Source of the DNA: Acaryochloris sp. CRU_2_0 | GTDB lineage: Bacteria; Cyanobacteriota; Cyanobacteriia; Thermosynechococcales; Thermosynechococcaceae | NCBI GenBank assembly: GCA_012034865.1 | Contig: JAAUOM010000003.1 | Span: 1-64,000 of the forward strand | DNA length: 64,000 nt | Reading direction: 5' to 3' | Shown: positions 8,522 through 18,220 of the stretch, piece after piece | Position numbering within the stretch: position 1 is the first letter of the stretch | Layout: each line of letters starts with the position of its first letter | Position numbers and translations under genes: made by a program | The notes under the pieces: model-generated | What the model saw: the letters and a program-made list of their open reading frames with translations, nothing else | Databases searched by the model: none | Told to the model about the DNA's origin: nothing

Positions 8522-8732
8522 CTAATAATGCTCAAATAAAAGATTAATAAGAGGTAGTGGCAATCCCTTATGCCCTGCGGTACTCAATCCCCGACAAAGG
8601 ATGTTTCTAGCTGCATTATGGTCACGGTCTAACACACAGCCACACGAACACACATGAGTCCGCGTAGACAATGTTTGCTTGACCATGGTGCCACAGTTAG
8701 AGCATTCCTGGCCAGTTCCATAATGCTCAAAT
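8522..8732 (-). pseudogene. TnpB (IS200/IS605 OrfB) C-terminal remnant
   Basis: A 5'-truncated reading frame encodes the zinc-ribbon end of TnpB: QECSNCGTMVKQTLSTR, then THVCSCGCVLDRDHNAARNIL, with the CxxC...CxC cysteines and the last catalytic Asp in LDRDHNAA. It stops at 8522. Immediately upstream the frame is closed by TGA, and no RuvC core or start remains. The remnant is bracketed by a 13-bp direct repeat (8525-8537 and 8720-8732), so both ends translate as FEHY. The upstream parts of the transposon were probably lost by deletion. Confidence 0.88.
8525..8732. repeat. 13-bp direct repeat bracketing the TnpB remnant
   Basis: ATAATGCTCAAAT occurs at 8525-8537 and again at 8720-8732, 195 bp apart in the same orientation. 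The left copy spans the end of tnpB and its stop; the right copy marks where tnpB likeness begins. Confidence 0.8.
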
Positions 8733-8786
8733 CTTCATAGAGCGATAGTATCGTAGTGTTGCGTCTCAATCTTGTTACTCTGGTTC

Positions 8787-9173
8787 ATGCAGCCCAATTA
8801 TCGTCGGTGCATTAGTTGTCGTCAGGTTGCCCCTAAATCGGAATTTTGGCGGATTGTTCGGGTTTATCCTGACCACAGGGTGCAACTGGATGAAGGTATG
8901 GGGCGATCCGTCTATCTCTGTCCCCAGACCGATTGCTTAAAGACCGCGCAAAAAAAGAATCGGCTGGCCAAAGTGCTGAGAGCCAAGGTTCCAGATCCTG
9001 TTTATCAGACCCTATGGGAGCGACTAGAAACCCAAGAAGGTACACTCCTCAAAGAGCAATCTGAAGATACTGGTGAGCTACTATCGATCGCAGACGCTCA
9101 GATCCCTCCTGCATCAAGGCTAGCTTCTAGCCATTCCCTCCACTCCTCTTCTGCCCCTCTGCGTAACGGCTAG
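8787..9173 (+). CDS. ylxR: YlxR family RNA-binding protein (RnpM-like)
   Basis: A 128-residue protein. The YlxR fold fills the first 80 residues: NYRRCISCRQVAPKSEFWRIVR, GMGRSVYLCP and CLKTAQKKNRLAKVLRAKVP. YlxR binds RNA, and in Gram-positive bacteria modulates RNase P. ATG at 8787 is chosen; a TTG at 8772 would add five residues. The gene usually sits between nusA and infB, but here it has a TnpB remnant upstream and a convergent lysozyme gene downstream. Its last 54 bp overlap the end of that lysozyme gene on the other strand. The C-terminal tail is serine-rich and unconserved. Confidence 0.85.
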   Translation: MQPNYRRCISCRQVAPKSEFWRIVRVYPDHRVQLDEGMGRSVYLCPQTDCLKTAQKKNRLAKVLRAKVPDPVYQTLWERLETQEGTLLKEQSEDTGELLSIADAQIPPASRLASSHSLHSSSAPLRNG

Positions 9174-9839
9174 TTCTTCGGCTAACATCCGCTCATAAAT
9201 GTGGGCCAAATGCGGGGTGACTTCATTGGTTTCGATGCCATAGCCCAAGCTCGTCCAAGTATTAGAAAGATACTGTAATACCGTGGGCAGTTGTCCCTCT
9301 TTGAGAAGTTGGGGAATATCAACGCCCCAGTAGTTAACATCTGCTAACCAGGCATAAACGACCCGATCTTGATATTCGGGGGCAAAGCTGTAGCTTCGCC
9401 AAAACCACTCACCATTGGGGGCAGGATGGTATCGTTCTGCCGTTTCTAGCCAAGTGGTGGTAATAAATTGATAGCGTCCCGCCGCCGTTGTACACTGCCC
9501 GTGATTCGGTCCCCATTGAATGGGGATACAGAGATCGGGATGCTCCGCGAGATCTTGGACATGAGTACCCCCATACAAGACGGTATAGGGACTGGCATCA
9601 TTGGCTTCACTTGCAGAAATCGTTCGCATTAAAGCCCGCAAATAGGGATTACCTCCGGCCATGGCTAAGGGGGCAATGGTGCCCGGTTCTGCCGTTGGCC
9701 AGGAGAACTGCTTAGGATCAAAAGGAGGAAACGTCATCAAGGCACCTAGCCCCAAGAGCAGGATGACAAACCACCAAACTAGCCGCCTGTCACGCTTAGG
9801 AGGCGGTTGGTCAGATTTAGATAACGAACTAGACGCCAA
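9120..9839 (-). CDS. lambda-type lysozyme (GH104-like muramidase), membrane-anchored
   Basis: A 239-residue protein with one N-terminal membrane anchor (WWFVILLLGLGALMTF) and a periplasmic domain like phage lambda endolysin R. ISASEANDASPYTVLYGG carries the catalytic glutamate, TTAAGRYQFITTTW matches the GAGRYQ segment, and the end NTWTSLGYGIE matches the ASLPGAGYG region. The lambda enzyme is a lytic transglycosylase cutting murein. There are no phage genes around it, so it is probably a domesticated wall enzyme. It converges with ylxR, overlapping its last 54 bp. Confidence 0.75.
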   Translation of the reverse strand: MASSSLSKSDQPPPKRDRRLVWWFVILLLGLGALMTFPPFDPKQFSWPTAEPGTIAPLAMAGGNPYLRALMRTISASEANDASPYTVLYGGTHVQDLAEHPDLCIPIQWGPNHGQCTTAAGRYQFITTTWLETAERYHPAPNGEWFWRSYSFAPEYQDRVVYAWLADVNYWGVDIPQLLKEGQLPTVLQYLSNTWTSLGYGIETNEVTPHLAHIYERMLAEELAVTQRGRRGVEGMARS

Positions 9840-9949
9840 CGATCAACTCCTGCACAATTGACGACTCTAGGATTCAGTTAACTGAACCTTGAGAGAAAGG
9901 CACAACTCTTTGTGAGTGTGTTATAAAAATGACCTGGAACCATAGCTGA

Positions 9950-10606
9950 TTAAACACTAGCAAATAAGTCGGGGATTGGGCGATTCACGGCTTCTGGCGG
10001 GGCGACAATTTCTACAATTTTATTGTGAGCAGCGGCTGTGGAGAGAGCCTCAATACAGACTTGAGCCACCTTAGTGCGAGGAATACTGCCTTCAAAGAGC
10101 GTATCGGCAGCAGACATGACCAGGGAATTGCCGTTATCTTCATTTCGCAAACCACCGGGGCGAACGATGGTATAGGTCAAGCCACTGTTTTGCAGATATT
10201 GCTCAGCTTGTTTCTTCCACACCAGGATTAGGAAAAATAGATTCAACGGATGCAAGAGTTTAGAAGTACACAGGGAAGTCACAAGGACAAACTGTTCCAT
10301 ATTCTTGGCCTTGGCTGCATCTACTAAATTTTTAGTGCCTAGATAATCCACCTGTAAAGGAGCCAAGGGATTGAAGCCAGGAGCCGCTCCTGTAGCACAG
10401 AGGAGAACCGTACTGTCTGCGATCGCATCCCCCAACGAACTGGCATCTAAAACATCTCCCACCACCAACTCGGCAGCATCGGGCAAGAGGGTTTTGGCGC
10501 GATCGATATCGCGAACCAAGGCCCGCACCGGAATACTCCGCTCTACCAATTGCGAGACAATCCGACGCCCTGTTTGTCCCGTTGCCCCAGCTACAAATGC
10601 TTTCAT
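9950..10606 (-). CDS. NAD(P)H-binding atypical SDR protein (NmrA/Ycf39-like)
   Basis: A 218-residue atypical short-chain dehydrogenase. It starts with the dinucleotide loop VAGATGQTGRRIV and continues with VRALVRDIDRAKTLL, VVGDVLDASSL and the TIVRPGGLRNED segment. The canonical Tyr-xxx-Lys catalytic pair is not obvious, as in NmrA-type proteins that bind nucleotides without clear chemistry. Related plant and cyanobacterial proteins attach to photosynthetic complexes. It is a lone gene between the lysozyme and serine hydrolase genes, on the same strand. Function cannot be named further. Confidence 0.8.
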   Translation of the reverse strand: MKAFVAGATGQTGRRIVSQLVERSIPVRALVRDIDRAKTLLPDAAELVVGDVLDASSLGDAIADSTVLLCATGAAPGFNPLAPLQVDYLGTKNLVDAAKAKNMEQFVLVTSLCTSKLLHPLNLFFLILVWKKQAEQYLQNSGLTYTIVRPGGLRNEDNGNSLVMSAADTLFEGSIPRTKVAQVCIEALSTAAAHNKIVEIVAPPEAVNRPIPDLFASV

Positions 10607-10697
10607 GGTTCTATTCTCCTCAGCTTCATTACTGTTAGGGTTGTTATCTGCTCAACACCATCCCCAGCATGGCATTATCCTTAGAGGCAGAAACCCT

Positions 10698-11909
10698 CTA
10701 CCTCTTCAGTGTAGCGACCGATTGAGGTCTATGCGGATCGCTCCTAGAAGCTTTTGAACGCAGATCGCGGATCAACGTATTGGCAAGAACCGCATCATCC
10801 CAGGTTTGGGCACTCTCCCCCACTCGCAGAATAATCAGATCATAAGAGGGCACCACATACACGCGCTGATGATGAGCCCCATCTAGATAGAACAGATCCG
10901 TAGCTAAGAAAGACTCCGATGCCATCTTGTCATACCCCCCTACAGACCGCGTTCGAGCTTGCAGCCAGATATGATACCCATACCTAGGCTCCAGCTTAGA
11001 GGGAGTAATCATTTTCTTAATCCAATCTGTGGGAACAATTTGACGGTTTCCGACCTTCCCAGATTGCAAGAGTAATTGGCCCACCCGTAGCCAATCGCGC
11101 GATCGCGCAAACAAACAACAAAAAGGCTTAGGATTGCCCCTTGGTCGATCTAACCACAGTTGAGCCGACTGCGCCCCCAGGGGTTGCCATAATCGGGTCG
11201 TCAGATAATGGCCGAAGCGCTCACCCGTGGCGCGCTCTAAGACCAGTCCTAAAATTTGGCTATTGGCATTGACGTACTCAAATTGTTGTCCTGGTGGCCG
11301 CTGAGCAGGCACTTTGAGCGCAGTGGCATTAGCATCTGATCCCAAATACATCTGCACCGCATCTGAAAAAGGATCTTTGGATGACTCATAATCGCGCAAG
11401 CCCGATTGCATCCGCAGCAAATCTTGGATTGTAATTTTAGATCGCTCATCTTTGACCCACTCCGGCACATATTTGGCCACTGGATCCAATTCCGATTGAA
11501 TATGACCTTCTCCAATGGCAATCCCAATCAGCAAGGATAAGACTGTTTTAGCCATAGACATGGAATTGGTATAGGCATCTGGATCATGGCCTCGCCAATA
11601 GCGTTCCCGCACAATTTTGCCCTGATGCATCACTAACAGAGCCGCTGAGTTTTGGGTTTGAGCATAGCGCTCGATCTCGTCTAAGGCGGCTGCAGAAATC
11701 TGCGTATTAGCTGAGGGCAAGGGTACTCCAGCCCCACCAGGGACGGTTTCCATTGGCTGATACCAATCCAAACGGGTGACGGGATCATCGGGATAGGTGA
11801 AGGCACGATGGATAAACGCCCAATTCCAAACCACCAGCCCACTCCCCACCACCGCCACACCGGAGACAAGGCCACCTAGAAGAATGAGGACTCTGCTGAA
11901 TCTGGTCAT
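10698..11909 (-). CDS. beta-lactamase-fold serine hydrolase, membrane-anchored
   Basis: A 403-residue class C beta-lactamase/esterase-fold protein with one N-terminal membrane segment. The catalytic SxxK is in NSMSMAKTVLSLL, the YxN motif in EYVNANSQILG, and RMQSGLRDYE matches the family loop. Such proteins include esterases, D-amino-acid peptidases and penicillin-binding-like enzymes, so the substrate is unknown. ATG at 11909 directly abuts the stop of the upstream D27-like gene, indicating one transcript. The first residues and the anchor suggest a periplasmic active domain. Confidence 0.85.
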   Translation of the reverse strand: MTRFSRVLILLGGLVSGVAVVGSGLVVWNWAFIHRAFTYPDDPVTRLDWYQPMETVPGGAGVPLPSANTQISAAALDEIERYAQTQNSAALLVMHQGKIVRERYWRGHDPDAYTNSMSMAKTVLSLLIGIAIGEGHIQSELDPVAKYVPEWVKDERSKITIQDLLRMQSGLRDYESSKDPFSDAVQMYLGSDANATALKVPAQRPPGQQFEYVNANSQILGLVLERATGERFGHYLTTRLWQPLGAQSAQLWLDRPRGNPKPFCCLFARSRDWLRVGQLLLQSGKVGNRQIVPTDWIKKMITPSKLEPRYGYHIWLQARTRSVGGYDKMASESFLATDLFYLDGAHHQRVYVVPSYDLIILRVGESAQTWDDAVLANTLIRDLRSKASRSDPHRPQSVATLKR

Positions 11910-12554
11910 TCAGGTATCTCTAAGGTGAGGACAGACAGGAGTACGGGGTTGGGCAAGGGCACAGGCTTCCACCAAACAAGGCTGGTGATAGATCGGTTCT
12001 TCTGCCAAGGGCGGGGCAGGATGGCCAAAGACCATCTCACAACTCATATCTTCAAAATTAGGCGTGAGGGTGAGGGGAAAGCCAAATTCTTGGGCAAAAA
12101 ACTCCTGCGTCGGCAGTTTGCATAGGTTGACACACATGCCGACACAACCGCTTTCCTCTAGATAGCGGCATTTTTGAATATGTAGACCACTGCGCTGGGT
12201 TCTGACTTGGCCATTTTCGCCGACGACCTCCACCGCTTGCAGATCACAAGAACCCACCAGCCAGGTAAATAGGCGACTCGCAAACCAGGCATTCCATTCC
12301 AAGATCCGCTGGCTGGGAGAAAACAGGGTGCGGATAGCCCACAAGACATAGCTGGGGATCAGCGATCGCAACACCCCAGCCAGCGCTTCTTGCTGCTCCC
12401 TAGAATTACGACCTTGCATAATCTGCTTAGATAGATCCACTAACCCCGCATAGCCCGCTAGCTCACTCTTGTTGCCAGCCACTTCAGCCATTTTGCGCGA
12501 GAAAAACCAAATAAACAGGCGGTCAATGGGATTGTCCTTATAGTCCGTTTTCAC
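11910..12554 (-). CDS. D27-like beta-carotene isomerase family protein (DUF4033)
   Basis: A 214-residue protein of the DUF4033 family, which includes plant DWARF27, the iron-dependent beta-carotene 9-cis/trans isomerase opening strigolactone synthesis. Visible features are KCRYLEESGCVGMCVNLCKLPTQ, with clustered cysteines, followed by the PNFEDMSCEMVFGHPAPP segment and a cysteine-containing end. Cyanobacteria make no known strigolactone, so the role is probably carotenoid isomerisation in general. It abuts the serine hydrolase gene with no gap. Confidence 0.82.
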   Translation of the reverse strand: MKTDYKDNPIDRLFIWFFSRKMAEVAGNKSELAGYAGLVDLSKQIMQGRNSREQQEALAGVLRSLIPSYVLWAIRTLFSPSQRILEWNAWFASRLFTWLVGSCDLQAVEVVGENGQVRTQRSGLHIQKCRYLEESGCVGMCVNLCKLPTQEFFAQEFGFPLTLTPNFEDMSCEMVFGHPAPPLAEEPIYHQPCLVEACALAQPRTPVCPHLRDT

Positions 12555-12646
12555 CCAGATCTCCTATCTCTCCGTCATTCCCCCAATATAACGGTTATAC
12601 ACACCCCTTCGTCAGGAGAGAGAAAGATCTAAGAGGTAGTCTCAGA

Positions 12647-13120
12647 TTACCGACTACCAGCCCAAGTCACCCAGGAATGGGATTCACCACTATGCTGAGC
12701 CGTTTGACTCAATTCCGCCTGACTGAGATTGGCTCCTGTGATCTCGGCTCCACTCAGTTCAGCCCCATCCAGACAGGTTCCACTCAGATCCGCATCACTG
12801 AGATTGGCACATCGCAAATCAGCACCTTTTAAATTAGCTCGACCTAATTGAGCCCCCCTTAAATCAGCACCAATCAGATTCACATGGCTCAAATTGGCAC
12901 TGCGTAAATCAGCCCAACTTAAATCTGCATCCGTCAAGTTAGCACGACTCAAATTAGCCCTACTCAGGTTAATTCCACCTAAGTCTGCTTGGCTCAAATC
13001 AGCTTCAGACAAATCGATCTGGCTTAATTGAACCCCTTTCAAATCAATCTGATGTAAATAAGCCTTGCGAAAATCTCGCTGACCCTGTTCATAATCTTGC
13101 AAAAGTTGTTCATGTTTCAT
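12647..13120 (-). CDS. pentapeptide repeat protein
   Basis: A 157-residue protein consisting, after about 28 residues, of roughly 20 tandem A(D/N)LxX pentapeptides (for example ADLSQADLGGINLSRANLSR), which fold into a right-handed quadrilateral beta-helix. There is no signal peptide or membrane segment. Such small helices in cyanobacteria have mostly unknown roles; some bind DNA gyrase. It is a single gene, transcribed away from the 377-bp gap at 13121-13497. Confidence 0.88.
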   Translation of the reverse strand: MKHEQLLQDYEQGQRDFRKAYLHQIDLKGVQLSQIDLSEADLSQADLGGINLSRANLSRANLTDADLSWADLRSANLSHVNLIGADLRGAQLGRANLKGADLRCANLSDADLSGTCLDGAELSGAEITGANLSQAELSQTAQHSGESHSWVTWAGSR

Positions 13121-13497
13121 CAGATTTCCCTCCTGGTTGCAGGAATTTTACGGGGGAAATCCATCACAACAACTCAAATTTATTGGATTCACCCCAAAAA
13201 TCAAATTGTATTTCTCTTCTAAAAAATTTGGAAGACTAATGCAAGAGAAAAGAATAAAAATAACAACATTAGTAGCACTGAAAAAACCACACCCAGAGGA
13301 TCGCGGTGTAGGATGTCACCATCCCCCTTGGGATGAACGGAATTTGTATTCATGACTTCTTCTGCCTTTATCCTAGCCACAAACAAAGTGCAAGATCAAA
13401 ACAAATTTTGTTGTTTAGAATGCCTTACACAACTTCCCTATTCAGGGTATAAGAAAAATTTGAGGATTCTGTGAGGGATACGCTCAGACGCATATTT
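13121..13497. other. intergenic region, nothing clear
   Basis: This AT-rich 377-bp stretch lies between two minus-strand genes and presumably contains the pentapeptide gene promoter. A 72-codon plus-strand frame within it has a composition unlike a protein and was not accepted. Confidence 0.4.
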
Positions 13498-13956
13498 TCA
13501 GGCAATCTCCGTCGGCGGGGGTTGGTGTTGGCGGAGTCGATCTTGAACCAAGTGTTGAAGCTCTTGTCGAGTCAGCTCCTGACTTTCACCCAGATTTCCA
13601 GTTTTTTCGACAAAGAGAATGCTATCGACCAGCTCTAAAGCCAATACCTGAAAGAGTAATGGAATCACAGGCATCGGCAGCGCCACCAACTCGGCTGAAT
13701 GGCTGGATCGCGTTGCCCCTTGCAAATGGGCAAAGGCATAGACAACGGTTTTCTCTAGCTCTGGTCGCTGTCGATGCTGAAGGGTCGTCAACTGCCAGTT
13801 GCCCTGCAAATTTTGCAAAATATAATATTGCGGGTAATGTAACCGCTGCGAGGCTACTTCCTGCAATAACGGCGCAATCACTCGAATCGCTGCTGGCATT
13901 TGCCCTTCGGTTGGGGCTTCTTCAATTAAGGCTTGCACCTGTTGTTGTAAATCCAT
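13498..13956 (-). CDS. conserved cyanobacterial hypothetical protein
   Basis: About 152 residues starting MDLQQQVQALIEEAP. ATG at 13956 is chosen because it lies 2 bp after the ilvB stop; a longer GTG/ATG frame to 13977 would run into ilvB. A beta-rich middle (YYILQNLQGNWQLTTLQHR) is followed by a hydrophobic LPMPVIPLLFQVLALELVDS stretch and an amphipathic C-terminus. I do not recognise a named domain. It is tightly coupled to ilvB. Confidence 0.6.
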   Translation of the reverse strand: MDLQQQVQALIEEAPTEGQMPAAIRVIAPLLQEVASQRLHYPQYYILQNLQGNWQLTTLQHRQRPELEKTVVYAFAHLQGATRSSHSAELVALPMPVIPLLFQVLALELVDSILFVEKTGNLGESQELTRQELQHLVQDRLRQHQPPPTEIA

Positions 13957-13958
13957 CC

Positions 13959-15766
13959 TTACAACTTCGTCCCACATTCAGGGCAAAAGCGATGCATTGA
14001 GGCATTCTTAGCCCCACAGCTACTGCAATAGATCAGTTCTGCGGCTTTTTCTAGCTTTTTGTGCTCCGGCAAACCCAGCATTTGAGCATTACTTTTACCG
14101 GGTGCCACCATAGGGTAGCAGTTTTCATCGCGGGTCACATGGGCATCTAACAGGTAGGGACCCTCCCAGGCCAACATCTGGGCGATCGCACCTTCTAGAT
14201 GGCTGCGCTCTCGCAGGATTGCCCCTTTAATGCCAAAGGCAGACGCCAATTTCTCAAAATCTGGCATTCCTGCTTCCATATTGGAATTAGAATAGCGCTC
14301 TTCAAAGAAGGCTTGTTGCCACTGGCGCACCATCCCCTGCCAGAAATTATTGATAATGACCGTTTTGACATTGATGCCGTACTGAGCAAGGGTTGCCAGC
14401 TCTTGCAAATTCATTTGAAAGCTGGCATCCCCACTGATACAGATGACTTGCTGAGCGGGGAGAGCCACCTGCACACCCATGGCTGCGGGCAGACCATAGC
14501 CCATCGTTCCTAGGCCACCACTCGTCACCCAGTGCCGGGGACCATTCTTAAGAAACTGAGCGGCCCACATCTGATGTTGGCCACATCCGTCGTATAGTAG
14601 GCATCGGGGGCTTGCCGCCCCAGTTCAAAAATGACTTCTTGGGGCGATAACTGATGCACAGGCTGGGGCACCGTCAAGGGATAGTCTTGCTGCCAGCGCT
14701 GAATCCGAGTTCGCCATTCTTGGGTTTGATTGGGATCAACGGTCGGCGACTGCTGTGCTAGCTTCAGGAGTTCCACTAATACTGGCTTGACGCTGCCGAC
14801 AATGGGCACCGTGGGTGCGCGATTTTTGCCCACCTCTGCTGGATCAACATCAATATGGATCACCTTGGCCCTAGAGGCAAATTCCTCTAGCTTACCGGTG
14901 ACGCGATCGTCAAAGCGCGCCCCCACGGCAATCAGCAGATCACATTCGCTGACGGCAAAATTCGCATAGGCCGTACCATGCATCCCCAACATGCCTACGG
15001 ATAAGGGATGAGACTCATCAAAGGAACCTTTCCCCATTAAGGTTGTGGTCACGGGGATCTGAAACCATTCCGCCAACGCTTGCAGCTCAGGATGAGCACT
15101 AGAGGCAATCGCCCCACCGCCGACATACAACAGGGGGGATTTAGCTTGCTGAATCAGCTCCAATGCCTGCTTAATTTGGCGAGGATTGCCTTTAACGGTA
15201 GGCCGATACCCCTTGAGGTGAACTGCGCCCGGTTGCACGGGAACATAGTCAAATTCTTGCAAGCCCACATCTTTGGGAATATCCACCAAGACGGGACCAG
15301 GCCGACCTGTACTGGCAATATGAAAGGCCTCAGCTATAATTCTGGCCATATCTTCAGGATCGCGGACGACGTAGGAATGTTTGACCAAGGGCAAGGTAAT
15401 GCCAAAGATGTCCGTTTCTTGAAAGGCATCACTGCCGATCGCAGCTCGGTTGACTTGCCCGGTAATCACAACCATGGGGATCGAGTCCATGTGAGCAGTG
15501 GCAATTCCGGTCACCAGATTGGTTGCCCCTGGACCTGATGTGCCAAAACAGACCCCTACTTTCCCAGTAGCCCGCGCATACCCATCGGCAGCATGGGCAG
15601 CCCCTTGCTCATGGCGTACTAGAATGTGTTGAATGTCGCCGCGCTGCTCAGAGCGATACACCTCATCATAAATGGGTAAAATCGCACCACCGGGATACCC
15701 AAAAATATGTTGAACACCGTGATGCTTCAAACTATCCATTAATGCAAAAGCGCCGGTTGCACGCAC
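13959..15766 (-). pseudogene. ilvB: acetolactate synthase large subunit, one-base frameshift
   Basis: The two frames together give about 602 residues of acetohydroxyacid synthase, the thiamine-diphosphate enzyme opening branched-chain amino acid synthesis. The N-terminal part (to about 14575) has [14 protein letters not shown], the catalytic Glu in [15 protein letters not shown], and FAD-binding [10 protein letters not shown]. The second part has [14 protein letters not shown] and the ThDP/Mg site [12 protein letters not shown]. Between them, TTDVANIR replaces the expected [14 protein letters not shown]: one G is missing from a GGG run (plus strand C run at 14581). The protein ends in a C-terminal zinc ribbon, CSSCGAKN...CPECGTKL. 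The start is GTG at 15766. The single indel may be a sequencing error. Confidence 0.9.
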
Positions 15767-15925
15767 GGGAGAACCTCACAATATTGATTCAGGTGAATAA
15801 ACCGAGTCTAAGGACTTCTGAGCAGGAGTGATGACTGCGTTAATCTTCTAGTGTAATCCCCGGCACTCAGCCCTGTCGATAAAAGTTTTTGAAGTTTTTG
15901 TAAAAAGCAATAACCTGAACAGCTT

Positions 15926-17211
15926 TTAGATGGCATCTTGCAAGACTTTGCGAGTGCTGCGCCAAGTCCATACCCCAGCGATGATCACAGAAATCCCCAT
16001 GGCGATCAGAACCCGACGCAATTTAAATATATCTACCAGAATACCTGCGATCGCCAAGGGGAAAATTAAGGCAATATTGACCACATTATTCTGAAACCCA
16101 AATACTTTGCCCCGCATGTCAGCCGGGGTATGCACCTGAATCAAGGTTTGCATCGGCACCCCCACCATCGCTGCCCCGATTCCCAAGAAGAGGCTCAGGC
16201 TTAAACTCAGAGCAATACTTAAATCCTTGCCTAACCATTGGATCTCAATCAGACAAAAAGGATGAGAACCAACCCCATGCTCATAAATCCAATCAGGGGT
16301 AAAGGCAAATGATGAAACCGCTCTCCCCACTGACCCAAAATCGCCGCGCCCACAAACAAGCCCACGCCAGCCGCCGCCAGCAAAAAACTAAATTGACTGG
16401 GTTCTTCAAAGCCCACTCGTTTAGCCAAGTCAATGGCCAACACTAGCAAGGCCGCAAACACAGAATACAAAACGGTTAGTTGGATCATGGCATTACTTAT
16501 GAGTCGATTCTTACGGAGATACTGAATACCCATTTTTAAATCAGCCCAGGGGTGCAGGGCTAGAGTCTGATCCACTTTGTCTTCTTCAATAGTCAATCCA
16601 CACAGAATAAGAGCCGATAGTATATATAATCCACCTACTAAGTATTCCGGACCATGCAACCCACCCCAGGTTTGCGACCAACTCAGCAGTGGAGCACCCA
16701 CCGCAAAGCCGACTACAAATGATCCCATCATGGTCGTTGTAAACAGGGCATTCGCAGACATGAGATTCTGGGGCTTGACCAAAGCTGGAATGGCAGCTTG
16801 CTCAGCCGGGGCAAAAAATTGGGTCAGAATTGACTCTAAACCGGACACTAACAGCAGCAAAGGAAACCAGGATAATTCTTTGGGTAATAGTGGAATCAGC
16901 AACGTGATGAAACCTCGGATGAAGTTGGAACTCCAGAGAATTTGTTTTTTAGACCAGCGATCTACAAAAATCCCCGCAGCCGATCCCAACAATATAGCGG
17001 GCAAGGTGTTGGCAATCATCACTGAAGATCGCATAAAGTTCTCGATATTCTCAGGGGGTTGATAGGCCGCCACCAAGGTAATCAGCAACAGTAAAAAACT
17101 CTTGTCAGCAAGTTGGGCAACAATCTGTCCCACCCACAGAATCACAAACTGCCGATTCTTCATCAAAGATCGAAAGCCACTGCCAGAAGGTTGGGGTTCA
17201 GAGGTCAACAT
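15926..17211 (-). pseudogene. MFS transporter, one-base frameshift
   Basis: Two overlapping frames make one 12-helix major facilitator protein of about 428 residues. The first frame (17211 to about 16255) covers MKNRQFVILWVGQIVAQLADKS and the signature FVDRWSKKQIL between helices 2 and 3. The second (to 15926) holds TPADMRGKVFGFQNNVVNIA and the last helices. The break lies in a run of five A at about 16254-16259 (plus strand); a sixth would restore LILFCLIEIQW. The substrate is unknown. The reading frame is otherwise clean, so a base-calling error is as likely as real decay. Confidence 0.85.
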
Positions 17212-17402
17212 AGATCGATTGTGCCTTCACAGAGAACTGAGCTTTATCAGCACCAGATGTGACCATAGATTTCCCTAAATCCATCCAGTGTAACCAAACT
17301 ACCGCAATATTGTACATGAACTACTCCCAGCTACAGAGCGCAGGGAGTGACTAATGCCTCACTTCAATACCGTTGTCGAAATTCTCGCTTGCCAAGATCC
17401 AC

Positions 17403-17431
17403 AAAAAATAACCCTGGCTGGTGCCAGAGTT
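17403..17431 (-). terminator. rho-independent terminator after hpf
   Basis: A 9-bp stem AACTCTGGC/GCCAGGGTT with a 4-base loop is followed on the minus strand by A and T6. It lies 26 bp after the hpf stop. Confidence 0.75.
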
Positions 17432-17456
17432 ACAAATACAAACTTGATTGGTAGAT

Positions 17457-18080
17457 TTAGACTGCCTGATAGTCTGCTGAGACCACACGACCATTCTGAT
17501 CGGCTTGACCATTGCGGGGTTGAATGACACCGTACCCACCATGATTTCGCTCGTAGATAACGTTAAGCTGACCCGTTTCAGCATTCTGAAACATATAAAA
17601 GTCGTGGTCAACCAGTTGTAATTGCTCTAAGGCGTCTCGAATGGTCATGGGAGACATGGCAAAGTATTTACAGCGAACGACTTCTTCTGGTAACTCAGGG
17701 GCGCGATCGCCCGTTAAATCTCCTAACAACGGTTGTTCTTCTACAGACTGAACCACCTCTTTAGTACGACTAGAGCCTTTGGTTTGCCGTTTTTCCTTAT
17801 ACTTACGCAGTTGACGGGCGATTTTATCGGCCACGAGGTCTATACTGGCGTATAGATTCTCAGAGCTTTCTTCAGCCCGAATCACAGAACCATTTACATA
17901 TAGGGTAACTTCAGCCGTTTGCTTGGTGGTTATTCTCGGATTGCGAGCAACCGATAAATGCACATCAATTTCGGTAGTTAAATTCTGGTAATGATTGGCA
18001 GCCTTTTCAATTTTCTGGTGGACATACTCACGAATGGCATCGGTTATCTCAATATTCTTACCGTGAATAACAAGCTTCAT
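17457..18080 (-). CDS. hpf: ribosome hibernation-promoting factor, long form (LrtA)
   Basis: A 207-residue long HPF. The N-terminal RaiA/HPF domain ([20 protein letters not shown] through [14 protein letters not shown]) binds the 30S decoding centre. A charged linker and the C-terminal dimerisation domain ([37 protein letters not shown]) allow 100S ribosome dimers. In cyanobacteria this gene is the light-repressed transcript lrtA, which is stabilised in the dark. A leader of about 140 bp separates it from divergent lipB, and a good terminator follows. Confidence 0.93.
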   Translation of the reverse strand: MKLVIHGKNIEITDAIREYVHQKIEKAANHYQNLTTEIDVHLSVARNPRITTKQTAEVTLYVNGSVIRAEESSENLYASIDLVADKIARQLRKYKEKRQTKGSSRTKEVVQSVEEQPLLGDLTGDRAPELPEEVVRCKYFAMSPMTIRDALEQLQLVDHDFYMFQNAETGQLNVIYERNHGGYGVIQPRNGQADQNGRVVSADYQAV

Positions 18081-18220
18081 AGGGTCGCCTCCCCTAAATC
18101 CAGGATTAACCTCACCCTAACATTTTGTATTCTGCAAGCGGGAGTGTTTCACTTTGTCTTTAATATGCTTTGCATCCCGTGATAATTCGTGACATTCTCT
18201 CACCACAAGATTAGGAGAAA

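Noticed and set aside
8772-8786. TTG start adding five residues to YlxR
   Set aside because: The ATG at 8787 fits the family start.
9120-9839. Prophage remnant suggested by the lambda-type lysozyme
   Set aside because: No holin, structural or integrase genes are nearby, and the protein has a membrane anchor unlike an endolysin.
13137-13355. 72-codon plus-strand ORF
   Set aside because: Composition is unlike a protein, there is no recognisable pattern, and it lies in an AT-rich promoter gap.
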